Of a stretch of DNA of 64,000 nucleotides, positions 16,533 to 25,355 are shown in pieces. The translations under genes were made by a program, and so were the position numbers. Origin of the DNA: JAGRKR01 sp041397725 (GTDB lineage Bacteria; Pseudomonadota; Alphaproteobacteria; Rhizobiales; Hyphomicrobiaceae); the NCBI GenBank assembly GCA_041397725.1, contig JAWKVZ010000003.1, positions 62,001 through 126,000 of the forward strand, given 5' to 3'. Position 1 is the stretch's first letter. Every line of letters begins with the position of its first letter. A model generated the notes under the pieces. It did not search any database. It was not told the DNA's origin and worked only from the letters and a program-made list of their open reading frames with translations.

Positions 16533-17879
16533 ATGAACCTTTTCTCCAAGCTCACTGCGCGTGCCGAGGCCGGTAGGCCGATTCGTGTCGGCATGATCGG
16601 CGCGGGCAAGTTCGGCTCGATGTTTCTGGCGCAGGTGCTGAAATTGCCGGGCATTCACATCGTCGGCGTGGTCGATCTGTCGCCCGACGCGGCACGCTCC
16701 AACATGAGCTACGTCGGCTGGACACCGGAGCGCTTCGCGGCGACGTCTCTCGACGATGCGGTCAGGACCGGCCGGACGCATGTCGGCGACGATTGGCGCA
16801 ACCTCATCGCTCACCCGGTCGTCGAGATCGTCGTGGAGTGCACGGGCAATCCGCCAGCGGCTGTCATGCATTGCCTGGAGGCGTTCCGCGCGGGAAAGCA
16901 CGTGGTCAATGTGACGGTGGAGGCGGATGCCTTCTGCGGCCCGGGGCTGGCGCGCAAGGCAGGCGAGGCCGGCGTGGTCTACAGCATGGCTTATGGCGAC
17001 CAGCCGGCACTGACCTGCGATCTCGTGGACTGGGCCCGCACGTGCGGCTTCACGGTCGTCGCCGCCGGACGCGGGCACAAGTGGCTGCAGCACTACCGCA
17101 CGTCGACCCCCGAGACGGTCTGGGACCATTGGGGGCTGACGCGCGAGCAGGCCGAGCGCGGTCGCCTCAATCCCAAGATGTTCAATGCCTTCCTCGACGG
17201 TTCGAAGCCGGCCATCGAATCGGCAGCCATCGCCAACGCCACCGGTCTCGACGTGCCGACGGAGGGACTGAGCTTTCCGCCCGGCTCGGCCGAGGACATT
17301 CCGACGTTGATGCGCCCGCGCGCCGAGGGCGGCTGCCTGGAGCGCGAGGGCATGGTGGAGGTCGTGTCGTGCCTGACGGCGGACGGAGAGCCCATCCCCT
17401 ACGACATCCGCAAGGGTGTGTGGGTCTGCTTCCGCGGTGACAGCGACTACATCAGGAACTGTTTCGAGGAGTACAAGGTCATAACCGATCCGAGCGGGCG
17501 CTACATGTCGCTCTACAAGAAGTGGCACCTGATCGGTCTCGAGCTGCCGGTGTCCGTTGCCTCGGTCGGGCTCAGGGGCGAGCCCACGGGCGCGGCGAGA
17601 GACTTCCGCGGCGATGTCGTGGCGATCGCCAAGCGCGATCTTGCAGCCGGCGAAGTGCTCGACGGCGAAGGCGGCTACACGGTCTCGGGCGGCCTGCGGC
17701 CGGCAAGCGTGTCCGTCGCCGGACGCCTGCTGCCGCTGGGGCTCGCCCACAACGTCAAGCTGCTCCGGCCCGTGGCCGATGGACAGCCGGTCAGCTATGC
17801 CGACGTGGAGCTCGATACGACCAGCCCCGCCTACGTGTTGCGCCGCGAGATGGAGCAGGCGTTTCCGGCAAACGGATAG
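16533..17879 (+). CDS. NAD(P)-dependent oxidoreductase with C-terminal SAF domain
   Basis: A 448-residue protein. A Rossmann nucleotide-binding fold opens with VGMIGAGKFGSMF (about 19-31) and is homoserine-dehydrogenase-like, with VVECTGNPPA around 104-113. The C-terminal 90 residues look like a SAF domain (RGDVVAIAKRDLAAGEVLDG), a fold shared with sialic acid synthase tails and FlgA, hence occasional FlgA mislabelling. This two-part architecture occurs in sugar-acid and branched-sugar catabolic enzymes of proteobacteria. Substrate unknown. Neighbours give no clear pathway; the P450 gene converges on it with 30 bases between. Confidence 0.8.
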   Translation: MNLFSKLTARAEAGRPIRVGMIGAGKFGSMFLAQVLKLPGIHIVGVVDLSPDAARSNMSYVGWTPERFAATSLDDAVRTGRTHVGDDWRNLIAHPVVEIVVECTGNPPAAVMHCLEAFRAGKHVVNVTVEADAFCGPGLARKAGEAGVVYSMAYGDQPALTCDLVDWARTCGFTVVAAGRGHKWLQHYRTSTPETVWDHWGLTREQAERGRLNPKMFNAFLDGSKPAIESAAIANATGLDVPTEGLSFPPGSAEDIPTLMRPRAEGGCLEREGMVEVVSCLTADGEPIPYDIRKGVWVCFRGDSDYIRNCFEEYKVITDPSGRYMSLYKKWHLIGLELPVSVASVGLRGEPTGAARDFRGDVVAIAKRDLAAGEVLDGEGGYTVSGGLRPASVSVAGRLLPLGLAHNVKLLRPVADGQPVSYADVELDTTSPAYVLRREMEQAFPANG

Positions 17880-17909
17880 CCCCGATATGATCGCGCGCCA
17901 GCACGGGGT

Positions 17910-19154
17910 TCAGCTCACGATGACGGGCAGCGTCTCGTAGCCGTGCACGAAATTGGAGTGCGTGCGCTTCGGCTCGCCGGTCACCGTGACCGTGAGGCCG
18001 CGGCGGGTGATCTCCTCCCAGAGGATGCGCAATTGCAGCTCGGCCAGGCGATTGCCGAGGCAGCGGTGAATACCGAAGCCGAACGAGAGGTGCTGGCGGG
18101 CGTTGTCACGGTCGATGACGAGGGCATCGGCGTTCGCAATGACGGTCTCGTCGCGGTTGCCGGAGATGTACCACATCACGACGCGGTCACCCTTACGGAT
18201 GGTCCGGCCCGCGAGCTCGCAGTCGACGACGGCCGTTCGCCGCATGTGCGCAAGCGGGGTCTGCCAGCGGATGATCTCGGAGACCATGTTGGGGATGAGG
18301 CCTGGAGCGGCCTTCAACTTGGCGTACTCGGCGGGGAATTTGTTGAGCGCATAGACGCCGGCGCTCATGGAGTTGCGGGTCGTGTCGTTGCCGCCGACGA
18401 TGAGCAGGATGACGTTGCCGAGATATTCCATCGGCGGCATGTCGCGCATCTCGGGCGAGTGCGCCATCATGGAGATGAAGTTGTTGCGCGGCGGCTCCTT
18501 GATGCGCTCGTCCCACAGCGCCTTGAAATAGGCGTAGCACTCGAGCATCTCGGCTTCGCGGCTCGCCTCGTCGGCGACGATGCCGGATTCGGGAATGGCC
18601 ATGGAGACGTTCGACCAGCGGGTCAGTTTGCGCCGTTCCTCCCAGGGAAACTCGAAGAGCATGGCCAGGGTCTGCGTCGTGATTTCGATCGAGACGCGGT
18701 CGACCCAGTCGAGCTCCTTGCCTCGCGGCAGGTCGTCGAGGATGTCACCGACGCGCTTGCGGATGATCGGCTCCATTCCGGCGAGGCTGCCTGGAGAGAC
18801 GACGGGCATGACGGACTTGCGCTGGACGGTGTGCTTGGGCGGGTCCATGGCCATGAAGCGGTCGCGTCGAAAGGATTCACGGCCGTCGATGAGCGTCGGG
18901 CCGCCGAGCTTTGCCTCGGACGAAAAGATGCGGTGATGCGTGTCGACATGCATGATGTCGTGGTAGCGGGTGACCGACCAGTAGCTGCCGAAGCGGCTTT
19001 CGGGGCAGAAGTGGACCGGTTCCTCCCTGCGCAGGCGCTCGAAGTAGGGCCAGCACGCGTCGTGCTCGAAGAGGCCGGGGTCGGCGACATCGAAAGCGGA
19101 GAGCGGTGTCGCATAGGCCTTGGCCCGCAAGGCCTCCCTGTCGACGCTTCCCAC
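17910..19154 (-). CDS. cytochrome P450, CYP153-like (alkane/fatty-acid omega-hydroxylase type)
   Basis: A 414-residue soluble bacterial P450. Haem-thiolate Cys365 lies in FGFGIHRCLG. The I-helix oxygen-activating motif is GGNDTTRNSMS. MVSEIIRWQTPLAHMRR is the ExxR region, and NRLAELQLRILWEEI follows the haem loop. These stretches are those typical of CYP153, which hydroxylates alkanes, alcohols or fatty acids at the terminal carbon; the exact substrate cannot be read from sequence. GTG at 19154 was chosen for AGGAG seven bases upstream; an out-of-frame ATG nearby does not lead into the gene. Ferredoxin and ferredoxin reductase partners are missing from the neighbourhood. Confidence 0.92.
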   Translation of the reverse strand: MGSVDREALRAKAYATPLSAFDVADPGLFEHDACWPYFERLRREEPVHFCPESRFGSYWSVTRYHDIMHVDTHHRIFSSEAKLGGPTLIDGRESFRRDRFMAMDPPKHTVQRKSVMPVVSPGSLAGMEPIIRKRVGDILDDLPRGKELDWVDRVSIEITTQTLAMLFEFPWEERRKLTRWSNVSMAIPESGIVADEASREAEMLECYAYFKALWDERIKEPPRNNFISMMAHSPEMRDMPPMEYLGNVILLIVGGNDTTRNSMSAGVYALNKFPAEYAKLKAAPGLIPNMVSEIIRWQTPLAHMRRTAVVDCELAGRTIRKGDRVVMWYISGNRDETVIANADALVIDRDNARQHLSFGFGIHRCLGNRLAELQLRILWEEITRRGLTVTVTGEPKRTHSNFVHGYETLPVIVS

Positions 19155-19351
19155 GGCACATCTCCTTTTGTCTCGTCGTGCGGTGCGCGGCCGCACCGTC
19201 CGCCCGCTCGACCTCTCCGGGCCGAGCTGCTGGCGCCGCGCCGCCTCTAGGAATACCATTTGCGGCGCGCCGGTCGAAGAGGCAGCTCGCTCCTGTCCTC
19301 TGGTACGGCAGTCCATCCGCCGTCGAGGCGCGAAGAGGTCCGAGGTCGAGC

Positions 19352-20644
19352 ATGTTTGACAATCAGGGGCTGCCGGTCACGGCGGAGAGCGCGCCGGCGC
19401 TCGCGGCCTTCCGGGACGCGATGACGGATTGGCTGGACTACCGGCTGACGGCGATGCCCAAGCTCAAGGACGCCCTCGAGCGCGACCCCGGCTTCTGTCT
19501 GGCGCATTGCCTGCGCGGCTATATGCTCATGATGTACAACTCGCGCAAATTCCACGGTGCGGCTCGCTCGGCGCTGGAGAGTGCGCGGGCGGCGCAGGAG
19601 GGTGTCAGCGCGCGCGAGCGCATGCACCTCGCGGCCCTGGCGCATTGGCTCGAGGGCGATCCCCAGCATGCCTGCTCGCAATGGGAGGCCATCCTCATCG
19701 CCCATCCCCTGGACATCCTGGCGCTGCGCCTGCACCACTTCGTCAGCTTCTGGATGGGGCGCTCGCACCAGCTCATCGCCGTGCCCGCCTCCGTCCATCC
19801 CGCCTGGGGCAGGGAGGTGGCGAACTACGGCAACGTTCTCGGCATGATGGCGTTCGGACTCGAGGAGATCGGCCAGTACCGCGAGGCCGAGCGCTTCGGC
19901 CGCGAGGCCGTCGCCTGCAACCCCGGCGATCTCTGGGCCATCCACTCGGTGGCGCACGTGCTCGAATCGCAGCGGCGGCACAAGGATGGTCTCGCCTGGC
20001 TCGATTTCCCGCTCGACCAGTGGGACGACCGCAATCCTTTTCGTGGCCATCTGTGGTGGCATCGCGGGCTCTACCTCATGGAGGCGAAGCAGCTCGACGA
20101 CGCGTTGGCGCTCTACGATCGGGCGATCTACGACACCAGGTCGGACTTCTACCTCGACATCCAGAACGCTGCGGCGTACCTGGCGCGGCTCGAGTTCCTC
20201 GGGCTCGCCGTCGGGGATCGCTGGCAGGCGCTCGCGGACCATGCCGCCGCGGCCAAGGGCGATCACGTGCTCGTTTTCACCGATATGCACAACGTCATCT
20301 CGCTGGCGCGGGCCGGCCGCTTCGCCGAGGCGCACGATTTCATCGCGTCGATGCAGGCGGCCGCCAAGGGAGAGACGCACGTCGCGCACGTCTTGCGCCG
20401 CGTCGGGATTGCGATCGCGCAGGCGCTGCTCGCCTTCGAGGAGGGGGACTACGCCACGGCTGCCGATGCGATGCTGCTGTCGAGGCCGAGCCTGATCGAG
20501 GTCGGAGCCAGTCATGCGCAACGCGATCTCGTCTCCCTCTACGCCATCGAAGCGGCCCGCAGGTCGGGCAAGCGGGCGCTGCTCGACCACCTGACGCAGG
20601 AGCGGGAGTTCATGTCACGCATCGGCAGAGCCGACATCGCCTGA
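19352..20644 (+). CDS. TPR protein of the TTC38 family
   Basis: A 430-residue cytosolic protein made of helical tetratricopeptide-like repeats. Landmarks shared with the TTC38 family are AHCLRGYMLMM, ARERMHLAALAHWLEGD, WEAILIAHPLDILALRLHH, REAVACNPGDLWAIHSVAHV and the HLWWHRGLYLMEAKQLDDAL segment. The family occurs from bacteria to humans with no known biochemical function; a His- and Trp-rich central region is conserved. ATG at 19352 was selected as the first residue of the conserved part, with GAGGTCGAG upstream. It is divergent from the CYP153-like gene (197 bases between), so the two may share regulation. Confidence 0.85.
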   Translation: MFDNQGLPVTAESAPALAAFRDAMTDWLDYRLTAMPKLKDALERDPGFCLAHCLRGYMLMMYNSRKFHGAARSALESARAAQEGVSARERMHLAALAHWLEGDPQHACSQWEAILIAHPLDILALRLHHFVSFWMGRSHQLIAVPASVHPAWGREVANYGNVLGMMAFGLEEIGQYREAERFGREAVACNPGDLWAIHSVAHVLESQRRHKDGLAWLDFPLDQWDDRNPFRGHLWWHRGLYLMEAKQLDDALALYDRAIYDTRSDFYLDIQNAAAYLARLEFLGLAVGDRWQALADHAAAAKGDHVLVFTDMHNVISLARAGRFAEAHDFIASMQAAAKGETHVAHVLRRVGIAIAQALLAFEEGDYATAADAMLLSRPSLIEVGASHAQRDLVSLYAIEAARRSGKRALLDHLTQEREFMSRIGRADIA

Positions 20645-20706
20645 GGCGTGCACGGCGACGCGCCTTGCTCCGATGGTGCGGAGCGCACGGCGTCGAGCGC
20701 CGCCGT

Positions 20707-23160
20707 TCAGGACTTCACGCGCGTGCTCGCCGGGTCGTACATCGGGCGCAGTGACACGATCGCCGGCACCCGCCTGCCGGCCACCGCGATCTCGTAGTGC
20801 CCCGACAGCACAAAGTCGCTGTCGACGCCCTCCGCGTTGTTGACGTAGCCGAGACCGACGGCGCCGCCGAGCGTGTGACCGTACATGCCCGAGGTGAGGT
20901 AGCCGACCAGGCGGTCGTCGCGATAGATCGGCTCGGCATGATAGAGGAGCGGCTCGGGGTCCTTCAGCAGGAATTGCGCGAGGCGCTTGGTGACGCCGCG
21001 CTCCTTCTGGCGCAGCACGGCGTCACGCCCCAGGAAGTCCGGCTTTTCCGTCTTCACGGCAAAGCCGAGGCCCGCCTCGATCGGGGTCTCCTCGTCGGAG
21101 ATGTCGTGGCCCCAATGCCGGTAGGCCTTCTCGATGCGCAGCGAGTTCATGGCGTGCAGGCCGACCGGCCGCAGGCCGTGCGCCGCGCCGGCGGCCATGA
21201 TCACTTCGAGGGTGTGTGCCGCGAACTCCGTGGGAACATAGAGCTCCCAGCCGAGCTCGCCGACGTAGGTGATGCGTGAGGCACGCACGAGCCCGTAGCC
21301 GAGCTCGATCTCGCGCGAGTGTGCGAAAGGGAAGGCGGCGTTCGAGAGATCGTCCGGCGTCAGACCCTGCAGCAGCGCGCGGCTTTCGGGTCCCATGACG
21401 CCGAGCACGGCATAGGCCGAGGTCACGTCGGTCGCGATGCAGTGCGCATCGGCCGGGGTGTTCCGGCGCAGCCAGTCGAGGTCGCGAACCTGGCTGGCGG
21501 CAGCGGTGACCACCAGAAAGTCGTCTTGGCCAAGTCGCGTGACCGTGACGTCGGCCTCGATGCCGCCCGCCGGGTTCAGCCACTGGGTATAGACGATGCG
21601 GCCGGGTGCCACAGCCACGTCGTTGGCAGAGATCCGGTTCAAGACGCGCTCCGCATCGCGCCCCTGTACGCGCAGCTTGGCGTAGGACGACTGGTCGATG
21701 ATGCCGACGCCGGTGCGCACGGCTGCATGCTCGGCCGCGGAGTGCTCGAACCAGTTCTGGCGCTTGTAGGAATACTCGTAATGCGGCGTGCTGCCGGCGT
21801 TCGCGAACCAGTTGGCGCGCTCCCAGCCGGCGAGCTCGCCGAAGCAGGCGCCGTGAGCCTTCCAGGTCTCGTGAAAGGGCGTGCGACGCACCCCGCGGGC
21901 CGTGCGGTACTGATAGAAGGGCCAGTGCATCGCATAGAGCAGTCCCAGCGTTTCCGATACGCGGTCGTGCAGGAACTTGCGGTTGCGCATGAAGGGCGGA
22001 TTGCGGCGGACGTCGAGGCTGGTGTAGTCGGCGTCCGGAGCACCGTTCATGATCCACGGGGCCATGATCTTGCCGACGCCGGCGGCGGAGACGATGCCCA
22101 TGGAGTTGAGGCCGGCTGCGACGAACAGGCCGTCGAGTTCCGGTACCCGGCCGAGATGCTGGCGATCGTCGGGCGTGAAGCTCTCCGGTCCCGAGAAGAA
22201 GGTCTGGATTCCAGCCTCCGCCAGGGCCGGCATGCGCCGGGTCGCCATCTCCAGGATCGGCGCGAAGTGATCGAAGTCGTCGGGGAGCTGATCGAAGCAG
22301 AAGTCCTCGCGGATTCCCTCCATGCCCCACGGCTTGGCGTCCGTCTCGAAAGCGCCGAGCAGGATCTTGCCGGCGTCCTCCTTGTAGTAGGCGCTGCCGT
22401 CGAAGTCGCGCACGACGGGCAGCTTCGGTGTGACGCCGGCGAACGGCTCGGTGACGATGTAGAAGTGCTCGCAGGCGTGGAGCGGCACGCTGACGCCGAC
22501 CGTGTGCGCGAGATCGCGGGTCCACATGCCCGCGGCCAGCACGACCTTGCGGGCCTTGATCGTTCCCTTGTCCGTGACGACGCCCGTCACGTGCTCCCGG
22601 TCGGTGAGGATGCGCGTGACCTTGGTCTGCTCCAGGATCAGCGCGCCGCGCATGCGCGCGCCCTTGGCCAGGGCCTGCGTGATGCCGACGGGGTTCGCCT
22701 GTCCGTCCGTCGGAATGTAGAGCCCGCCCACGAGGTCGCCGACCTCGATCAGCGGGTGATGCTCCTTGATGCCCTGCGGCCCCACGACCTCGACGCCGAG
22801 CCCGAACACTTTGGCCATGTCGGCGCGCCGAAGCAGCTCTTCCATGCGCTCGTGCGTGGCAGCCAATGACAGCGAGCCGTTGACCTTGAAGCCCGTGGCC
22901 TGACCGGTCTCCTCCTCGAGGGTCTGGTAGAGCTCGGCGGCGTATTTCGCGAGCCGGGCAATGTTGAGGTTGTCGCGGAGCTGGCCGATGAGGCCGGCCG
23001 CATGCCAGGTCGTGCCGCAGGTGAGTTGCTTGCGCTCGAGCAGCACCACGTCGCTGACGCCGAGCTTCGTCAGGTGGTAGGCGATGCCGCAACCGATGAC
23101 GCCGCCGCCGACGATGACGACCTGGGCCTCGCTCGGCAGGGATGGGGAGGGTGTGCTCAT
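20707..23160 (-). CDS. FAD-dependent dimethylglycine/sarcosine dehydrogenase-type enzyme with GcvT domain
   Basis: An 817-residue enzyme. The FAD-binding fold starts with VVIVGGGVIGCGIAYHL (14-30), and TTWHAAG places His53 where mammalian dimethylglycine and sarcosine dehydrogenases bind FAD covalently. The DAO domain runs to about 390, then a linker (FAO-M-like), then a folate-binding GcvT/aminomethyltransferase region with C-terminal barrel (about 430-810). Such enzymes oxidatively demethylate N-methyl amino acids and pass the one-carbon unit to tetrahydrofolate. Substrate is not certain. It lies 70 bases downstream of the Rid/CnbZ-like gene on the same strand and is probably co-transcribed. 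Confidence 0.9.
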   Translation of the reverse strand: MSTPSPSLPSEAQVVIVGGGVIGCGIAYHLTKLGVSDVVLLERKQLTCGTTWHAAGLIGQLRDNLNIARLAKYAAELYQTLEEETGQATGFKVNGSLSLAATHERMEELLRRADMAKVFGLGVEVVGPQGIKEHHPLIEVGDLVGGLYIPTDGQANPVGITQALAKGARMRGALILEQTKVTRILTDREHVTGVVTDKGTIKARKVVLAAGMWTRDLAHTVGVSVPLHACEHFYIVTEPFAGVTPKLPVVRDFDGSAYYKEDAGKILLGAFETDAKPWGMEGIREDFCFDQLPDDFDHFAPILEMATRRMPALAEAGIQTFFSGPESFTPDDRQHLGRVPELDGLFVAAGLNSMGIVSAAGVGKIMAPWIMNGAPDADYTSLDVRRNPPFMRNRKFLHDRVSETLGLLYAMHWPFYQYRTARGVRRTPFHETWKAHGACFGELAGWERANWFANAGSTPHYEYSYKRQNWFEHSAAEHAAVRTGVGIIDQSSYAKLRVQGRDAERVLNRISANDVAVAPGRIVYTQWLNPAGGIEADVTVTRLGQDDFLVVTAAASQVRDLDWLRRNTPADAHCIATDVTSAYAVLGVMGPESRALLQGLTPDDLSNAAFPFAHSREIELGYGLVRASRITYVGELGWELYVPTEFAAHTLEVIMAAGAAHGLRPVGLHAMNSLRIEKAYRHWGHDISDEETPIEAGLGFAVKTEKPDFLGRDAVLRQKERGVTKRLAQFLLKDPEPLLYHAEPIYRDDRLVGYLTSGMYGHTLGGAVGLGYVNNAEGVDSDFVLSGHYEIAVAGRRVPAIVSLRPMYDPASTRVKS

Positions 23161-23230
23161 GCTGGTCTGCGCTCTGCTCTCTGGGATGAGGCGGTGACTG
23201 TCGCGGGATGCTCGTCGGACGCTCTACCCG

Positions 23231-23983
23231 TCAGATGACGCGCTCGACGGCGATGCTGCGGCAGTCCATCTCGTATTCGAGCTCGACGATCGGCGGACGG
23301 GCATAGTGCCACGTGAGCCCGCACCGGGCGGCCCCGCGCGTCACGATCTCCCGCTCGAGGAAGGGGTGGATGTCGTGGGCCGTATAGACCTGCGCTGCCG
23401 TGGCCTCCGCCCAGCCAAACCCCAATGCGCCCATGCGCCGTTCCATCTCGGCGACGACGAAGCGGGCCTTCTCGGTGAGCGCGCCCGTCGAGACGTCGCC
23501 GCGGCGCACGATGTGGTCCCGATAGTTGGCGCGGCCCTCGGGCGCTTCGCCGCTGCCGGCGATGTGGAAGGACGGCGCGGCGATGTCGTCCGGCACGGTG
23601 ATCGTGAAAGCGTGGAAGGCGGGTTCAGCGGGCTTTTCCAGGATGGGGCAGACGTTCGAGCGTGCGACCGGGTTGGTGCGGCTGGCCTCGTCGTAGATGC
23701 GCCACTTCGCCAGCGTGCCGACGTAGATCTCGTTGAAGGCGCGAAAGCCGGCTTCGGTGAAGGGCTCCGGCGAGCGCAGTTCACACGCAGCGAATGCCGT
23801 CAGCGGGCGTCCCAGCGAGGCGAGCGTCGCCGCGATGCACTCGAAGCCCGCCGCGAGCGGCACGGGGCGGTGGAACATGAAGCGCTCCAGCCGAAAGCCG
23901 GGCAAGGCCGCCACGCCGGCGGAGTACTGGAAGACACCGGGAACGTAGTAATAGTTGCCGGCGTCGAAACGGATGATCGTCAT
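23231..23983 (-). CDS. probable Rid-like/CnbZ-type deaminase
   Basis: A 250-residue cytosolic protein. The C-terminal half has the rhythm of a Rid (YjgF) domain: GDVSTGALTEKARFVVAEME, then VYTAHDIHPFLEREIV, ending in PPIVELEYEMDC, where Rid proteins carry their IE(I/M)E strand. The N-terminal half (YYYVPGVFQYSAGVAALPGF) may be a second, degenerate copy of the fold. The overall layout recalls 2-amino-5-chloromuconate deaminase CnbZ-type proteins, but this assignment rests on memory of the pattern. Enamine/imine deamination would suit a partner of an amine dehydrogenase, the next gene in the same direction. Confidence 0.5.
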   Translation of the reverse strand: MTIIRFDAGNYYYVPGVFQYSAGVAALPGFRLERFMFHRPVPLAAGFECIAATLASLGRPLTAFAACELRSPEPFTEAGFRAFNEIYVGTLAKWRIYDEASRTNPVARSNVCPILEKPAEPAFHAFTITVPDDIAAPSFHIAGSGEAPEGRANYRDHIVRRGDVSTGALTEKARFVVAEMERRMGALGFGWAEATAAQVYTAHDIHPFLEREIVTRGAARCGLTWHYARPPIVELEYEMDCRSIAVERVI

Positions 23984-24028
23984 GGCTTTTCGGCTCCAAG
24001 TCGCAAGTGGGGTGTGGGCACTGCCGCG

Positions 24029-24202
24029 TTACTCCATTGACGCGTGCGAACCGACACCAATGGGTTTCGCCGGCGCCTGTCCAGGTGAGGGGGCGATCGA
24101 CGGATCGAGCTTGCTCGCGTCGGCGGGAGTGCGCAAGTCCGCAACGCCGTCTCGCCACTCGGCATCGTCCCATCGATCCGCGAATGTCGTTTTCGGGGCC
24201 AT
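24029..24202 (-). CDS. possible small protein (57 residues)
   Basis: A short frame from ATG at 24202 to TAA gives 57 residues of plausible soluble composition, beginning MAPKTTFADRWDDAEW and ending in a Pro/Ala-rich tail. It lies 45 bases before, and in the same frame as, the Rid/CnbZ-like gene. No clear Shine-Dalgarno sequence and no family recognised. It may be a leader peptide gene or chance. Confidence 0.25.
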   Translation of the reverse strand: MAPKTTFADRWDDAEWRDGVADLRTPADASKLDPSIAPSPGQAPAKPIGVGSHASME

Positions 24203-24753
24203 GATGTCAATGCGTCGGGCAAAATTGCGCTGCCAACAGAAGACTGTCGCAGAAAAGTCGAATGCGCAATTTCCGTCGAGCGGGCGGGCCAGGGGTTTGG
24301 AGTTGGGCGGCGCGACGGAACGTCGCTCGCAGCATGGTGGGGACGCCTTGACAGGTTTCGCTGCCTTGGGCAGTTAGCGCGCGGCGCATGACCGACGGCC
24401 GAGGCCGTTGGCGGTCCGATGATCGGCCTTCGGGCAGGCCACCGGGCCAACTGCCGAGCTTCAGCGAAATGCTGCGTCTGGCTTTCGCGGCGTCCGAATG
24501 AAAACGCCCGGGGCAGGCTTGCAATCGCGAGTTTCCAGAATCGCAATCTGCACGCAGGGCGGAGGATGCCGAGTTGAGGGTGCGGCGCGTGCAGTTCGCC
24601 TTTCCGAAACTCGAATTTCCAGTGCGGGCGGGCGAAGCGACAGAACTTCGTTCCTCGGGCCGTCACGACCCTGCCCGGCCAGTTTGTCGAAATGTGTCGT
24701 CGGCCGTGTGCCAGCAGGCTAGCATCGCCATAGCAATCGAATGGAGCCAGACA
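24203..24753. other. long intergenic stretch without a convincing gene
   Basis: About 550 bases between divergent genes. Base composition is less GC-rich in places than nearby genes. A perfect short palindrome ACGGCC-GA-GGCCGT lies near 24391-24404. No open frame shows coding character; it may hold promoters or decayed sequence. Confidence 0.4.
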
Positions 24754-25269
24754 ATGCGGATAAGGATCTCGCCACTCGCGCTTGCCGTCGTCGGGCTTGC
24801 AACGATGCTGCCCGCCGTCCCGGCCGATGCCGCCACGCCGGAGCGCATGATGGCCGAATGCCGCGCGCGTGCCGGCAAAGCGCTGAAGACGCGCTTGCCC
24901 AATATCGAGACGAAGTACGAGGGGCAGCGGACCGACGGCACGCATGCGGTCAACGGCACCGCGCGCTTCAGCGGCCGCACGGAAACGTTCCAGTGCAGCT
25001 TCAACAGGGCCGGCAGCCGAATGGTGAACTTCGTCATCAACAGGACTCCGGCAGCCGCCCCGGCGAAGCCTGTGGGCCGCGGCGTGCGGCGCGCCTGTCT
25101 CATCGCCGTCGGCAAGCAGACGAACCGGCGCGGCCTCTCCGTCATCAGCGTCCGGCGCGGAGAGACCAGCACGATCGTTCTCATCCGTGTGCCGGGTGCC
25201 AAGGCTCCCTGGCGCTGCGATCACGGCACGACCGGTGTGCTCAGGGTCTTTTACACGCAAGCGGGCTGA
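24754..25269 (+). CDS. secreted protein with two Cys-paired modules
   Basis: A 171-residue exported protein. A Sec signal (residues 1-26, cleavage after PADA) precedes two related modules. Each starts with an alpha-helical CxxxxGK segment and closes with a beta strand ending in a second Cys: Cys36-Cys81 and Cys115-Cys155. Each pair probably forms a disulfide in the periplasm. No enzymatic motif; similar small Cys modules occur in uncharacterised Rhizobiales proteins. The L,D-transpeptidase gene follows 86 bases downstream on the same strand, hinting at a cell-envelope role. Confidence 0.7.
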   Translation: MRIRISPLALAVVGLATMLPAVPADAATPERMMAECRARAGKALKTRLPNIETKYEGQRTDGTHAVNGTARFSGRTETFQCSFNRAGSRMVNFVINRTPAAAPAKPVGRGVRRACLIAVGKQTNRRGLSVISVRRGETSTIVLIRVPGAKAPWRCDHGTTGVLRVFYTQAG

Positions 25270-25355
25270 CGACGTCGCGGCCCCGCGACACTGCGGAGTG
25301 TCGGGCGGTCATCGCAGCCGGGCAGGCAACGACATCGGGAACAATGGAGAGAGCC

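Noticed and set aside
23980..25260. 426-residue minus-strand frame across the empty region and the Cys-module gene
   Set aside because: Runs antisense through a gene with a clear signal peptide and has Arg/Pro-rich chance composition.
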